From Ruminococcus sp. XPD3002 (lineage in GTDB: Bacteria > Bacillota > Clostridia > Oscillospirales > Ruminococcaceae): a DNA stretch of 64,000 bases. Positions 45,196 to 55,500 of this stretch are shown in pieces. Each line of letters begins with the position of its first letter. Position 1 is the first letter of the stretch. The translations under genes were made by a program, and so were the position numbers. The notes beneath the pieces are model-generated. The model worked only from the letters and a program-made list of their open reading frames with translations, was not told where the DNA came from and did no database searches. The stretch is from contig FPJT01000007.1 of NCBI GenBank assembly GCA_900119535.1, positions 926-64,925 on the forward strand. Reading direction: 5' to 3'.

Positions 45196-47856
45196 TTACC
45201 TGACCATAAGTTTTCTCATAAGGCAGAGATCAAAGGTATCAAGTTTGTTGTTTCCGTCAAGGTCGCCTGCCTTCCAGTCAGCAAGAGTCGTATCTTTAGT
45301 TCCGAGAAGCCACTTGTTGAGCAGTAACAGATCGGCTACACCTGTTTCACCGTCGGCATTGACATCTCCGAGAATCGACTCTACTGCTTCTTCACGTCCC
45401 GAATAGGTCACATTCGGTTCATCTGTCTTCTTGTATGTGAATCCGATGTAATCCAGCGCACCGTTGAATCCGTTGCCTACGATACAGCTGTCAGTCTCGG
45501 AAGCGCTGAGGACTGCCTTCGGTGTAAGGGTGAAGTTTCCCCTTGCAGCAGTCTGACCGTTTATCAGCAATTCAGCCTGACCGCCTATGATACGTACTGT
45601 GACCTTGCTCCACTCGCCTTTCGTCAGCGGACTTGAAGCTGTAAGCTTTTCAGTCCTGTTTCCGTCTGTGAAAACAAGTTCCGCACTGCCCTGACTGTTG
45701 GAAGGAGTAAAGCTCATGTATGCCTTATCATCGCCGAATCTGAACAGCTCCTGACCTGCGGCTCCGCCCTTCCAGAGAACACCGAAACTGATCTGTATAT
45801 CATCTGTACGAAGCAGAGAATCCTCCATCACCGCATAACCGCCCGATCTATCGAAGGATAATACACCCTTTGCGGAAGTACGTTCGGATTCTGCAACAGC
45901 ACCCTTTATCATCATATCTGTTGCAGCATACTTGTCTTTAGTCCAGTTAGTACCTGCATCACTGAAATCGTATGAAGCGATATATCCGTCGGAGGTATTT
46001 TTCCAGCCGTTATCGTCGAGCCAGCCATAGCCTACGCCGCTGTCCTTAGTCTGTTCGTTGCAGTAATCACCGTCCAGTATTGCCGTACCCGAAAAGCTGC
46101 TCTTGCCATAAACGTAAGCCATTCCCTTGACAACAGCATTGTCCGAAACTGATACCGCATCTGCAAGATACGCCTTCTGAAGTACCTTTGCGTTATCCGA
46201 TACGGTACAGGAATTAGTAACTACCGCGCTGTCACCGATAACTGCGTTGCCGCTGAGTACGACCGAACCGTATTTCCAGTCGTTATCGTAAACCCAGCCG
46301 CCGCCGTCCACGATTGCGTGACCGCTTATTACTGCATTGCCCGAAGCCTTGACTCCGTTCGCCACAACTGCGTGATCCTCAACACGTACATTACCCGTTA
46401 GCTCGGCATTTCCGCTTACTGTGGCATTCTTTCCGACGTATACCGAGTCCGATACTTTCGCAGAATCCGATACCCAGCCGCCGCCGTTGGGATGAGCGTG
46501 TCCGCTTCCCTTGCGATAGGTGTTTACGTAGTTTATCTCAGCTCCCGAAAGGCTTATAGTGTAGGGATAGCGTCTGCGTTCATTGCCCGTCTTATAGGGA
46601 GATTCCTTCTCCTTATGGAAGGCGTTGACCTTGTAAAGCTCCTTCGGCATTGCGGCAACAGTGAGATAAGCAGATGCCGCACCTGCTGCGGAAACCGTCA
46701 TGGTATCTCCGCTTCCGAAGAGGTCCGAATATGTTTCTTTTCCCGACGAGTCGACCGTAACTATACATGCCTGCCATGCGGCATTTGGATCGTCCGAGAT
46801 GCCGTTGAAACTGATCGTTATATCTCCGCCTGTGACAGTAAGTGGGATAATATTGATACCTGCCTGCATGGGAGCTTCCTCCTGCGGCACTGTATAGACG
46901 GTATTATCCGCCGCATCAGCTTCGGGATAGGTGTAGTAAAGGTTGCTGTAGAAAGGCTGCTCCTTCATCTTCTTGTTGAATTCTTCCTGATACGCCTGCT
47001 TTGCACCAAAATCAAATGTCGCCATTCGCTTTGAATAGTGACCGAAAACCGTCTGTGCATCGGTACCGAAAAGGCGTGTTATCGTATCGAAGGGATACTC
47101 TCCCGGCTTTGCTTCGGAAATGATGCGCTTTATGCAGTCGATACCAAGTCCGGGGAGGTTATCGGGATTGTAGGAGAGATACACAAGGAAGGGCCATACT
47201 TCATAGTAATTGCGTCCGTGAGGGAGTGTAAGGCTGAGATTGCGTATATACGGCTCGAACCAGCAGGTCTTTACGTTACCCGTATAGTAGGGACTGCTGA
47301 TATACATTTCACGGAACCAGTTTGCCAGAGGTTCCCACCATGCGCCTGTTATATCCTGATCCACCCATGCCTTCTGCTGCATTGTAACAACGTGTCCGAA
47401 CTCGTAAGCGATAGTCAGATCATCCAGCATAGCATCGGGACTGATTATCTCTATGCCATAGCCGTCCTCGGCACTCATGAACGCCCAGCCTTCCTGAAAT
47501 TCAGGAAGTCCCGTACAGGTCAGATAAACATTGGTCTTGTATTTCTGACTGCTCCTGCCGTTGACATCAACATTCATGTTCTCCATTCCGAGGTACTCGC
47601 TGTAGCACTTCCACAGCTTCTCATAGTCCTCCAGATTTCGCCTCAGAAACTCGGCATTTACGTGTCCCGTAGTGTCATTATTTCCGTAGAAAATGACAAA
47701 ATGATCTGATTCCACATAGTTCGCTGATTTGCAGTATCCCCATTTGTCGCGTACAAGATACTCGTCATCTGCCGCCTCTGCAGCTGAAGGTATCATGGGG
47801 AATGCTGATGCTGTAACAAGTACAGCAGTCAGTGCAGCTTTGATACGCTTGTTCAT
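45196..47856 (-). CDS. Dockerin protein with DUF6055-like, beta-helix and LamG-like domains
   Basis: 886 residues. Signal peptide ~1-28. Residues ~45-320 resemble DUF6055, a secreted metallopeptidase-like family; where HExxH is expected the sequence is Tyr151-Glu-Phe-Gly-His155, so the first zinc His is lost. A small beta domain (~330-440) follows. Residues ~450-610 are hexapeptide-like repeats of a left-handed beta-helix (SDSAKVSDSVYVGKNATVSG, SGNAVISGHAIVDG). A concanavalin-like lectin/LamG domain (~630-810) and a C-terminal type I dockerin (GDVNADGETGVADLLLLNKW, LDGNNKLDTFDLCLMRKL) follow. It may bind or cleave polymer at the cellulosome. GGGTGG precedes the ATG; a TATAAT and a GATAAAACCGC/GCGGTCTTATC stem lie upstream. 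Confidence 0.8.
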   Translation of the reverse strand: MNKRIKAALTAVLVTASAFPMIPSAAEAADDEYLVRDKWGYCKSANYVESDHFVIFYGNNDTTGHVNAEFLRRNLEDYEKLWKCYSEYLGMENMNVDVNGRSSQKYKTNVYLTCTGLPEFQEGWAFMSAEDGYGIEIISPDAMLDDLTIAYEFGHVVTMQQKAWVDQDITGAWWEPLANWFREMYISSPYYTGNVKTCWFEPYIRNLSLTLPHGRNYYEVWPFLVYLSYNPDNLPGLGIDCIKRIISEAKPGEYPFDTITRLFGTDAQTVFGHYSKRMATFDFGAKQAYQEEFNKKMKEQPFYSNLYYTYPEADAADNTVYTVPQEEAPMQAGINIIPLTVTGGDITISFNGISDDPNAAWQACIVTVDSSGKETYSDLFGSGDTMTVSAAGAASAYLTVAAMPKELYKVNAFHKEKESPYKTGNERRRYPYTISLSGAEINYVNTYRKGSGHAHPNGGGWVSDSAKVSDSVYVGKNATVSGNAELTGNVRVEDHAVVANGVKASGNAVISGHAIVDGGGWVYDNDWKYGSVVLSGNAVIGDSAVVTNSCTVSDNAKVLQKAYLADAVSVSDNAVVKGMAYVYGKSSFSGTAILDGDYCNEQTKDSGVGYGWLDDNGWKNTSDGYIASYDFSDAGTNWTKDKYAATDMMIKGAVAESERTSAKGVLSFDRSGGYAVMEDSLLRTDDIQISFGVLWKGGAAGQELFRFGDDKAYMSFTPSNSQGSAELVFTDGNRTEKLTASSPLTKGEWSKVTVRIIGGQAELLINGQTAARGNFTLTPKAVLSASETDSCIVGNGFNGALDYIGFTYKKTDEPNVTYSGREEAVESILGDVNADGETGVADLLLLNKWLLGTKDTTLADWKAGDLDGNNKLDTFDLCLMRKLMVR

Positions 47857-48097
47857 AAATATACCACCCTTTGCATAAGATTTCCGTTATGCGATAAAAC
47901 CGCACATTGGTCTGCCTAAGGACACAATGGCGGTCTTATCTTCCGTATATTCATTATAACATAACATTTTGTGAGTTGCACTGATTTATTGAGCCTTTTT
48001 GGCGAAATACAGGGGATTTCTCTGTTTTTTACAAATCGGCGGAGCTGTCTTTGGGCATATCACAGATTAAACCCGTATATCTGCTTAAAGGATGATT

Positions 48098-49468
48098 TCA
48101 TCTGCACGCACTGCACACATTTTTCTCTGTATCAGCGGCTTTTCCGTTCACACTTCTCCTTATGTTCACCTGATATGCTATAAAGTTTGTGAGAAGTGCT
48201 CCGCTCCATGCAGATACCTCTGCAAGTGCAGTTGCTCTGAAACCGAGAACAGGGATGAATATTATTATCACGGATATCCTGAGGAACATTTCAAGTATTC
48301 CCGAACACATCGGTACAAATGGATATCCCATGCCCTGTACGCATTGTCTGAAAACGAACAGAAGGTCAACTGCAAAGAGCATTACTCCGCAGATAGGAAG
48401 GAACTCGGAAGCAAGTGCGATAGAGTCGTCACCGCTGAGTATTATACCTGCCAGTACAGACGGGAAAAAGAACATTACCGAACCCAGAATAAGATACGAA
48501 CCGAAGGCTATCTCCGCACAGACCTTTACGCCTTCATGTATGCGCTGGTATTCTCCTGCACCGTAATTCTGGCTTGTAAAGGAAGAGATAGTGTAGCCTG
48601 CTGTAACTCCGGGGAGCATGAACATGTTGATGTATTTGCTGCATGCTGAATATGCTGATGTGTAGGCAACTCCGAGTCCGTTTACAAAGTACTGCACCAC
48701 TATGCAGCCAACAGCGGTTATAGAGTTCATACATGCCATTGGAAGTCCGTTTTTCAGAAGCTGCATGTACATCCTGCCGTCGTATGCGAAATCCTCACGG
48801 CTGAGATGTATCATCTCTATTTTCCTGAGTCTGCTGAAGCATATGGATGCGGATATGACCTGTGCCGCAATAGTTGCTGCTGCCGCACCTTCAACTCCAG
48901 TACCGAGTACGAATATGCATACGCAGTCAAGGACTATATTAACAATGGTTGATACGATTATTGCAATGAAAGGAGTTCTGCTGTCGCCAAGAGCACGGAG
49001 TATGGCTGCACACATGTTATATGCGATAGTTGCTGCAAGTCCGCCGAATATGATATAGCCGTATGTAAGGCTCTCGTGAAGTATGCTCTCGGGAGTCTGC
49101 ATCACTTTCATAATGGTGTGCAGGAAGCTTATGCTCACCGCTGTGAGAAAGAGCGCTATAACTGCTGAAAGCTTAACTGACGCTGCAATAGCTTTCCTGA
49201 GCTGTTTTGCATCCCCTGCACCGTAGCTCTGCGCAATGAGAATAGAAAATCCGTTGGTCATGCCCATTGAAAAGCCTATTATCAGGAAGGTCAGCGAGGA
49301 CATGTTTCCTACCGCAGCAAGAGAAGCGTCACCAAGTCCCTTGCCGACTATTGCCGTATCGGCAAAGGAATATATCTGCTGCATAAGATTAGTAAAAAGA
49401 AGCGGCATAAAGAATGTGAAGATGATTTTCTTTACATTTCCGCTCGTCAAATTTCTGGTATGCGTCAT
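48098..49468 (-). CDS. MATE-family efflux transporter
   Basis: 456 residues from the ATG at 49468 (GAGG 8 nt upstream; a longer reading to 49510 has no ribosome site). Twelve helices in two halves; landmarks are MPLLFTNLMQQIYSFADTAI, NGFSILIAQSYGAGD, and AAILRALGDSRTPF. Only ~30% similar by eye to the MATE at 34-36 kb, so not a recent copy. It is divergent from an AraC-type regulator 140 nt away, which may control it. The substrate is unknown. Confidence 0.88.
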   Translation of the reverse strand: MTHTRNLTSGNVKKIIFTFFMPLLFTNLMQQIYSFADTAIVGKGLGDASLAAVGNMSSLTFLIIGFSMGMTNGFSILIAQSYGAGDAKQLRKAIAASVKLSAVIALFLTAVSISFLHTIMKVMQTPESILHESLTYGYIIFGGLAATIAYNMCAAILRALGDSRTPFIAIIVSTIVNIVLDCVCIFVLGTGVEGAAAATIAAQVISASICFSRLRKIEMIHLSREDFAYDGRMYMQLLKNGLPMACMNSITAVGCIVVQYFVNGLGVAYTSAYSACSKYINMFMLPGVTAGYTISSFTSQNYGAGEYQRIHEGVKVCAEIAFGSYLILGSVMFFFPSVLAGIILSGDDSIALASEFLPICGVMLFAVDLLFVFRQCVQGMGYPFVPMCSGILEMFLRISVIIIFIPVLGFRATALAEVSAWSGALLTNFIAYQVNIRRSVNGKAADTEKNVCSACR

Positions 49469-49525
49469 ACCGATCACCTCGTCAGAGATTATACAGCAAT
49501 TACAAAACAAATTATATCATAAATG

Positions 49526-49554
49526 TTGTTTTTATATCAGTTTTGTGGTATAAT
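49526..49554 (+). promoter_or_regulatory. Promoter for AraC-type regulator
   Basis: TTGTTT (49526-49531), 17-nt spacer, TATAAT (49549-49554) with extended TGTGG. Confidence 0.65.
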
Positions 49555-49608
49555 AGTAATGGCTTTCCAAACTAATTCTTCGGAAAGAAATAAAAAGGAG
49601 GCGTATCC

Positions 49609-50355
49609 ATGAATACCGACCGTGAACTTAATTACCGCATATATGTACAGAAAATGAGCGGCTTTACAAGACTGCCATTCAGCAGCGAAATGGAGCGATA
49701 TATCTCCGTCCAGCAGGGCGACGTCGAAGCAGTCAGAGAGAGCTTCAAAAAGGTCAGAAAAAACTTTCCAGAAGGTAAGGGACAGCTCTCGGATGATCCC
49801 GTAAGGAATATCCGATATCACATGATAGTGTCGGTCGCTATCATAGCCAGAGTATGCGTCGAAGCAGGTATGGGACACGATGAAGCCTATACCCTCGGAG
49901 ACATCTACATCCGAAGAGCCGATAAATGCAGCGACTATGAGGGCATCCTCGACCTTTTCGAGCAGATGCGCATAGACTACGCCGAACGTATGCACCAGCT
50001 CAAAAAGAACAACGTCATTTCCATTCACATCAGGAAATGTATCGACTATATCTACGATCACCTCCATGAAGATCTCTCGGTAAACAAGCTTGCCGAGGTC
50101 GTGGGACTTGAAAGGACCTATCTTTCCAAGCTTTTCTCAAAAGAAACAGGTACTACCATAAAGAACTTCATCAACAGCGCCAAAATAGATACCGCACAGA
50201 ACCTGCTGAAATACAGCGAGTATCCAAGCTCGGAGATATCGTTTGCACTTGGTTTTTCCTCACAGAGCGCCTTTATCAGTGTTTTTAAAAAGTACAGCGG
50301 TATGACTCCGAAGAAGTACCGTGAAATGTACTATTCCCAGACTCAGATAGTATAG
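49609..50355 (+). CDS. AraC-family transcriptional regulator
   Basis: 248 residues. The C-terminal ~105 residues are the double helix-turn-helix of AraC proteins: IDYIYDHLHEDLSVNKLAEV, then ERTYLSKLFSKETGTTIKNF, then ISFALGFSSQSAFISVFKKY and GMTPKKYRE. The N-terminal ~140 residues are helical (RYISVQQGDVEAVRESFKK), not a cupin, as in AraC proteins near sugar-degrading genes in Lachnospiraceae and Ruminococcus. AAGGAGG precedes the ATG. It lies between the divergent MATE and the dockerin glycosidases and could control either side. Confidence 0.87.
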   Translation: MNTDRELNYRIYVQKMSGFTRLPFSSEMERYISVQQGDVEAVRESFKKVRKNFPEGKGQLSDDPVRNIRYHMIVSVAIIARVCVEAGMGHDEAYTLGDIYIRRADKCSDYEGILDLFEQMRIDYAERMHQLKKNNVISIHIRKCIDYIYDHLHEDLSVNKLAEVVGLERTYLSKLFSKETGTTIKNFINSAKIDTAQNLLKYSEYPSSEISFALGFSSQSAFISVFKKYSGMTPKKYREMYYSQTQIV

Positions 50356-50472
50356 TCCAGCAGCGTCAGCCTGTGAAAAGCATTGCACCGCATTTTTTGA
50401 ACACATTCCTCCAGAATCGCAATTTTTGCAAAAAAGCGTGCCTTTTTATCGTGTTTTTGCACAATATTTCAC

Positions 50473-50501
50473 TTGAATTATTTATAATTTAATAGTATAA
50501 T
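50473..50501 (+). promoter_or_regulatory. Promoter for tandem GH11-like gene
   Basis: TTGAAT (50473-50478), 17-nt spacer, TATAAT (50496-50501). Confidence 0.65.
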
Positions 50502-50553
50502 ATTTATAAGCCTATGAAAAAGGCTTAAAATTTATAACAGGAGGAAAAAAATA

Positions 50554-52365
50554 ATGAGCAAATTATTCAAGCGCATGCTTACAGCTGCACTCACTGCATC
50601 TCTCTGCATTTCGGGAAGTGCTATCCCCTATGCAAACGCCGTAGATACAGAACCATCCGCATCACAGCTCCTTAATGCTGACGAAACCCTTCTGAACGGT
50701 GCCGTAGAAGAATCCGGTACTCATGGTCTTTATCAATACCAATACTATAATAAGGATCAGGGAAGCATCAGCGTTGAATTTCAGAACAGACGCGGTTATG
50801 ACTTCAGCTGGAATGATGCCGACGATTGCATGTGCATGACAGGCGAGGTCTTTGACAGGATCGAATGGGATGAAAATATGAACAAGGTCACTGTCAGAAC
50901 ACCTTTATACGGTAAACCGATGATCGAGTACAGAGCTATCTCCGAAGGTGACGGAAATTATTTATTCGGTGCATACGGCTGGCTCGGAGATAATGATGCC
51001 GAGTTCTTCATTATCGATGACTGGGGCGCTGAAAAGCCTGATTATTCCACAGCAGGTGAATCTCTCGGTGAAGTTGAATCCGACGGCGCAGTTTACAACA
51101 TCTACAAGGTACAGCATCCTTTCATGAAGGATTCAGACACCTATACATACTGCTATTATATCGTAAGAAGTGAGAAGAAGTCCGCTGACGGAAATATGAT
51201 AACAGGAACTATAAACGTTGCAAATCACTTCAAGGCACTGAATGATCTCGGCGTTGATACTTCTTCACCATTCGATATAATGCTCGCTACCGAGGGATAT
51301 GGTTCCAGCGGAGCTATGCACGTAACCAAAAACGACCTCTACTATCTCCCTGAGATCGAAGAAGATTACCCTGATGTTGAGTATATCCCTGATGAAGAGG
51401 ATATCAACAACTATACAGGTACTGTTTTCAACGGTCTCGTTAATAACGAGAGAGACGGCTATTACTTCAACACATTTTATGACACTGTTCTTGCTGATCC
51501 CGAAGATGCTAACGAGATCAGACTCGAGCTCATCGAGAACGGCGGTTTCAAGTGCGACTGGAAGGAAGTTTACGAAGCAGAGTTTGAGAAAGGTCTCAAA
51601 TACTACCAGGCTGAAGATCAGACTATCTTCCCGCTGAGAGAATACAACGGCGAGGAGCTGACTGTTGAATACAGTGCCGACCTTAAGGAAGGCAAGGCAT
51701 TCGCAGGCGGTCACGGCTGGCTCAACGGCGGAAGTGTTGAGTACATGATAGTTGACGCTTACAGAGGCTGGGATCCTCAGGAAAACGATAACGAATTCAC
51801 GAAAACAGAGCTTCTCGGTACAGAAACTATCGACGGTGCTGAGTATGATATCTACTACAGCGACCACTTCTTCTACAAGCTGTATTTAAGCGTTCGCAAG
51901 GAAAACAAGCTTACAGAGGACAATACCGAGATCGAAGGCGTTATCAACATCAACGATCACCTTGATGCTTTCAAGAAGCACGGCCTTGCTGTTGCTGATC
52001 CTGAGATAGCTACTTTCCAGGTTACAGGCGTTAAAGGCAGCGGTTCTGCTGTTGTAACAAAGGATATCGTAAAGATAGACGGCGAGGATATCTACATTCC
52101 TTCACCTGCTGCCGAAGAGATACTCGAAAAGGTATTCCACTACATCCCCGGTGATCTTAACGACGATAAGAAGGTAAACAGCTTTGATATGGTCATTGCA
52201 CGTACTGAGCTTCTCAAGTCCTTCAACGGCGAGGAGTGCCTCGAAGCAGCGGATATCGACTGCAGCGGTGAAACACATATCAATGATGTGGTTCTGCTGA
52301 ACAAGCTTATCCTCGGCGAGGATATCAAGGTTCCTACAGTACGTCCCGAGCACAAGACAAAATAA
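50554..52365 (+). CDS. Dockerin protein with two GH11-like xylanase domains (second lacks acid/base Glu)
   Basis: 603 residues. Signal peptide ~1-30. Domain 1 (~70-262) follows the GH11 pattern: GAYGWLGDNDAEFFIIDDWG with the nucleophile equivalent Glu150, SDGAVYNIYK, and MLATEGYGSSGAM with the acid/base equivalent Glu247. Domain 2 (~325-505) repeats it: GGHGWLNGGSVEYMIVDAY with Glu396, IDGAEYDIYYS, but VTGVKGSGSA has Thr491 where the second Glu belongs. Both are divergent from classic GH11. Residues ~533-590 are a dockerin (GDLNDDKKVNSFDMVIARTE, DIDCSGETHINDVVLLNKL). Expected action is on xylan or a related polymer at the cellulosome; domain 2 may only bind. Very close to the GH9 gene downstream. 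Confidence 0.75.
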   Translation: MSKLFKRMLTAALTASLCISGSAIPYANAVDTEPSASQLLNADETLLNGAVEESGTHGLYQYQYYNKDQGSISVEFQNRRGYDFSWNDADDCMCMTGEVFDRIEWDENMNKVTVRTPLYGKPMIEYRAISEGDGNYLFGAYGWLGDNDAEFFIIDDWGAEKPDYSTAGESLGEVESDGAVYNIYKVQHPFMKDSDTYTYCYYIVRSEKKSADGNMITGTINVANHFKALNDLGVDTSSPFDIMLATEGYGSSGAMHVTKNDLYYLPEIEEDYPDVEYIPDEEDINNYTGTVFNGLVNNERDGYYFNTFYDTVLADPEDANEIRLELIENGGFKCDWKEVYEAEFEKGLKYYQAEDQTIFPLREYNGEELTVEYSADLKEGKAFAGGHGWLNGGSVEYMIVDAYRGWDPQENDNEFTKTELLGTETIDGAEYDIYYSDHFFYKLYLSVRKENKLTEDNTEIEGVININDHLDAFKKHGLAVADPEIATFQVTGVKGSGSAVVTKDIVKIDGEDIYIPSPAAEEILEKVFHYIPGDLNDDKKVNSFDMVIARTELLKSFNGEECLEAADIDCSGETHINDVVLLNKLILGEDIKVPTVRPEHKTK

Positions 52366-52391
52366 AGTATTACTAATAAGCATAAAAAACG

Positions 52392-52423
52392 ATTGTGACG
52401 CAGTATCCCGACTGCGTCACAAT
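52392..52423. terminator. 13-bp hairpin after GH11-like gene (weak terminator)
   Basis: ATTGTGACGCAGT (52392-52404) pairs perfectly with ACTGCGTCACAAT (52411-52423). The T run is on the leftward side (TTTTTT), so rightward termination would be partial. Confidence 0.55.
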
Positions 52424-52568
52424 TGTAATAGGTCTTTACAATTATTGGAAAATTATTACGGGGATATGTTATAAAACAGGACTTTTCTGCGAGTGTATAT
52501 TATAGACCTATCATCTATAACACATGTCCTGTTGGGCGGAAAGATCTATTGTCAAAGGAGAGATTTTA

Positions 52569-55500
52569 ATGAAAAAACGAATCACACGCTCGATCATCAG
52601 CAGCCTTGTATCAGCTTCTATGCTGGCTGCGACTGCTTCACCACTGATCGCACCACTATGCGTCAACGCTCAGGAAAGCGATGCACCTGTTCTCGGCGCT
52701 GCAAATGAAACAGCTGAGGGCTATAATATGCTCGGTCAGAACAACTTCGATAACGGGATTGGATTTCCGTGGAATGTAGTTCAGATTCTGCCTGCACAGC
52801 AGTCCTTCGATATCTCGGACGGCACTTATAATGTACGTATAATCAACAACCAGGGTCTTGATTCAATATGGGATCTTCAGTTACGCCACAGAGACCTTTC
52901 TATAACTGCCGGACACAGGTATAAGGTCGCTTTCGATATTAATTCAACATCCGATGGTAATATCTGTACTCAGATCGCTGACTATAAAGCAGATGATCCC
53001 GTATGGATGAACTGCCTGCCGGGCACCGATGCATGGAACTTCAGCGGTCGTACCGACGAAAATGGCTATGAACACTCACTCAGCTTGGGAAACCTCGTTG
53101 TCAAAGAGGGACTTAACCACTTCGAGAGCGAATTCACCGCACAACACTCCATTGATAGCGCTGAGTGGATCTTCTATTACGGCGGCAAAGGCATGCACGC
53201 AGATGAAGACTGCTTCCCGGACGGTACTGTACTTAAGTTCGATAACATGGTCCTCACAGACCTGGACGAAAAAAATGTTCCCAACCCCAAATACAGCATA
53301 GATAACCTTTACACCTTACCCCACAGCAATGTAATGGTCAATCAGATCGGTTACTATCCTACGCTTAATAAGTCGGCTTCATATGTGACCGATGCTTTCA
53401 AACCGCTCCCCTTTGAGATAAGGGACGCTAACGGAACTGCTGTATACAGCGGCATGACCAAGGTATTCGGTGAAGATGAAGACTCAGGCAGCAGCTACAC
53501 AAAGGATTCAGGTCAATTCATCCACATCATAAATTTCTCCGATTTCCAGGCACCTGGTACCTACACTATTTTCGTCAAGGACGAAACAGGCGTATCAGAT
53601 ACTTCCTTCAACGGCATTGAGGGATTCTTTGATACCGTAAAAGACGGAGATAAGCTCACATGGAGCACCAAGGAACCCGGCGCTGAAACATACATTATGA
53701 ATCAGAGTCCTGAATTCAGCATTTCAAGCTTTCTTTATGAAGACAGTATAGTGAAGGATGCCTTCAACTACTTCTATCAGAACCGTTCGGGAATAGCAAT
53801 AGAACCCGAATATATCACATCGGGTAATAAGGAGCTGCTCGGACATAAGGCTGCACATCTGTCGGATAAAGCTTACGTTCAGAGCGAATGGAGACAGAGC
53901 TACGCATATGACCTCGAAGGTGCCGATAAGGATTATCTGATCGATGTAACAGGCGGCTGGTACACCGAAGGAAACTACTACAAGCAGGTAACCGACGGAG
54001 CTTCCGCTGTATGGACTCTCCAGAACGCTTACGAGTTCTCTAAGGCTCAGGACGGCACAGATAAATGGGCATCAGAGAATATAGCTCTCCCTGAAGAGGG
54101 CGATGCTCCCGCTATACTCAAAGAGGCAAGATACGAGCTTGAATGGATGATGAAGATGATCGTCAAGGAGGATGATCCTTACTGGGGCGAACATGCAGGC
54201 ATGGTCTACAGCGGAGTACGTGACTACATGTGGCTTCCTATGCCAAGCCTTGAATGGAATGAATACGACGAAACCCCCGGGCGTATCGTCTCTCCGCCTT
54301 CATATACGGCAACTCTCGATTTCGCAGCTTGTGCAGCTCAGGCAGCACGTCTCTGGAAGGACTACGACTCCGATTTCGCTGCAAAGTGCCTTGATGCCGC
54401 TAAGAAGGCTTATGACGCAGTTGACACCTCCGCACTCATTTACCAGCATAATCCTGATATTAAGTTCTTCTTCGAGCCAAGCGATAAGGGCGTAGGTACT
54501 TCACTTGTAACCGATTACTCAGCAGAGGACGAATACTACTGGGCAGGCTGTGAGCTGTTCATATCTACAGGTGATAATTCATACTATGACAACATACAGA
54601 AACATGACAGCCGTAATAACGGCAAAGCTTTCTCTCTGGCAGATCGGATTTCTCCCGATGGAGGTTCCATAGCATATACATCTTTTGACGCAGGAAACAC
54701 ATCGGGATACGGTACCCTTTCACTCTTCCTCTCTCCTGAAGGTCTGAGCGATGATGAAAAGAAATCAATACGTGATTCTATCATCAAAGCAGGTAAAAAA
54801 TACATTGATTACCAGGAAAAACAGGGTATGCATATTCCGTACAATAAGTCATATTTTCCTGATAACACAGGCATTGGACTTGGTATTGTCAGAAATGGCT
54901 ACCCATATGGTTCAAACGAAAACATAATCAATAACGCACTTGTACTGGGTTATGCATACTATGCTACTGAAGATACATCATACCTCAGCGCAGCAGCTGA
55001 ATCTATGGACTATATCTTCGGACGCAATGCCCTCGGATTCTCATATGTTTCAGGCTACGGTGAAAACTCTATGAAGAACCCATACCACAGATACTGGGCA
55101 AACGGTCTGAACTCAAACCTTCCAAAGACTCCTGACGGTGTTCTTTCTCCGGGTGCTAACTCAGGATTATACGATCCATATGTTAAAAGTCTTGGTTTTA
55201 AAGACGGTATAGTGGATCCTAATAGATTTGTAAAGGTTTGTAAGTATGCTCCCCAGAGATGCTACGTTGACGCAAATGAAGCTTACTGTGTAAATGAAGT
55301 TAATGTTTGCGCTAATGCTTCACTGGTATCCATGCTATCGTTCTTACAGGATGCTACCAACAAGCTTCCAAAGGCTATGCCGCATGTAACAATTCCGAAG
55401 GATCAGGAACCTACAACCGCACCTGTTGCTACAACTGCCGCTGTAATCACAACAACAAAACCTGTACAGACAACTGCGATTGATCCTACTGCTGCACCTG

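Noticed and set aside
46492..47709. Long plus-strand frames opposite the DUF6055-like gene
   Set aside because: Shadow frames; the minus strand has signal peptide, repeats and dockerin in one continuous frame.
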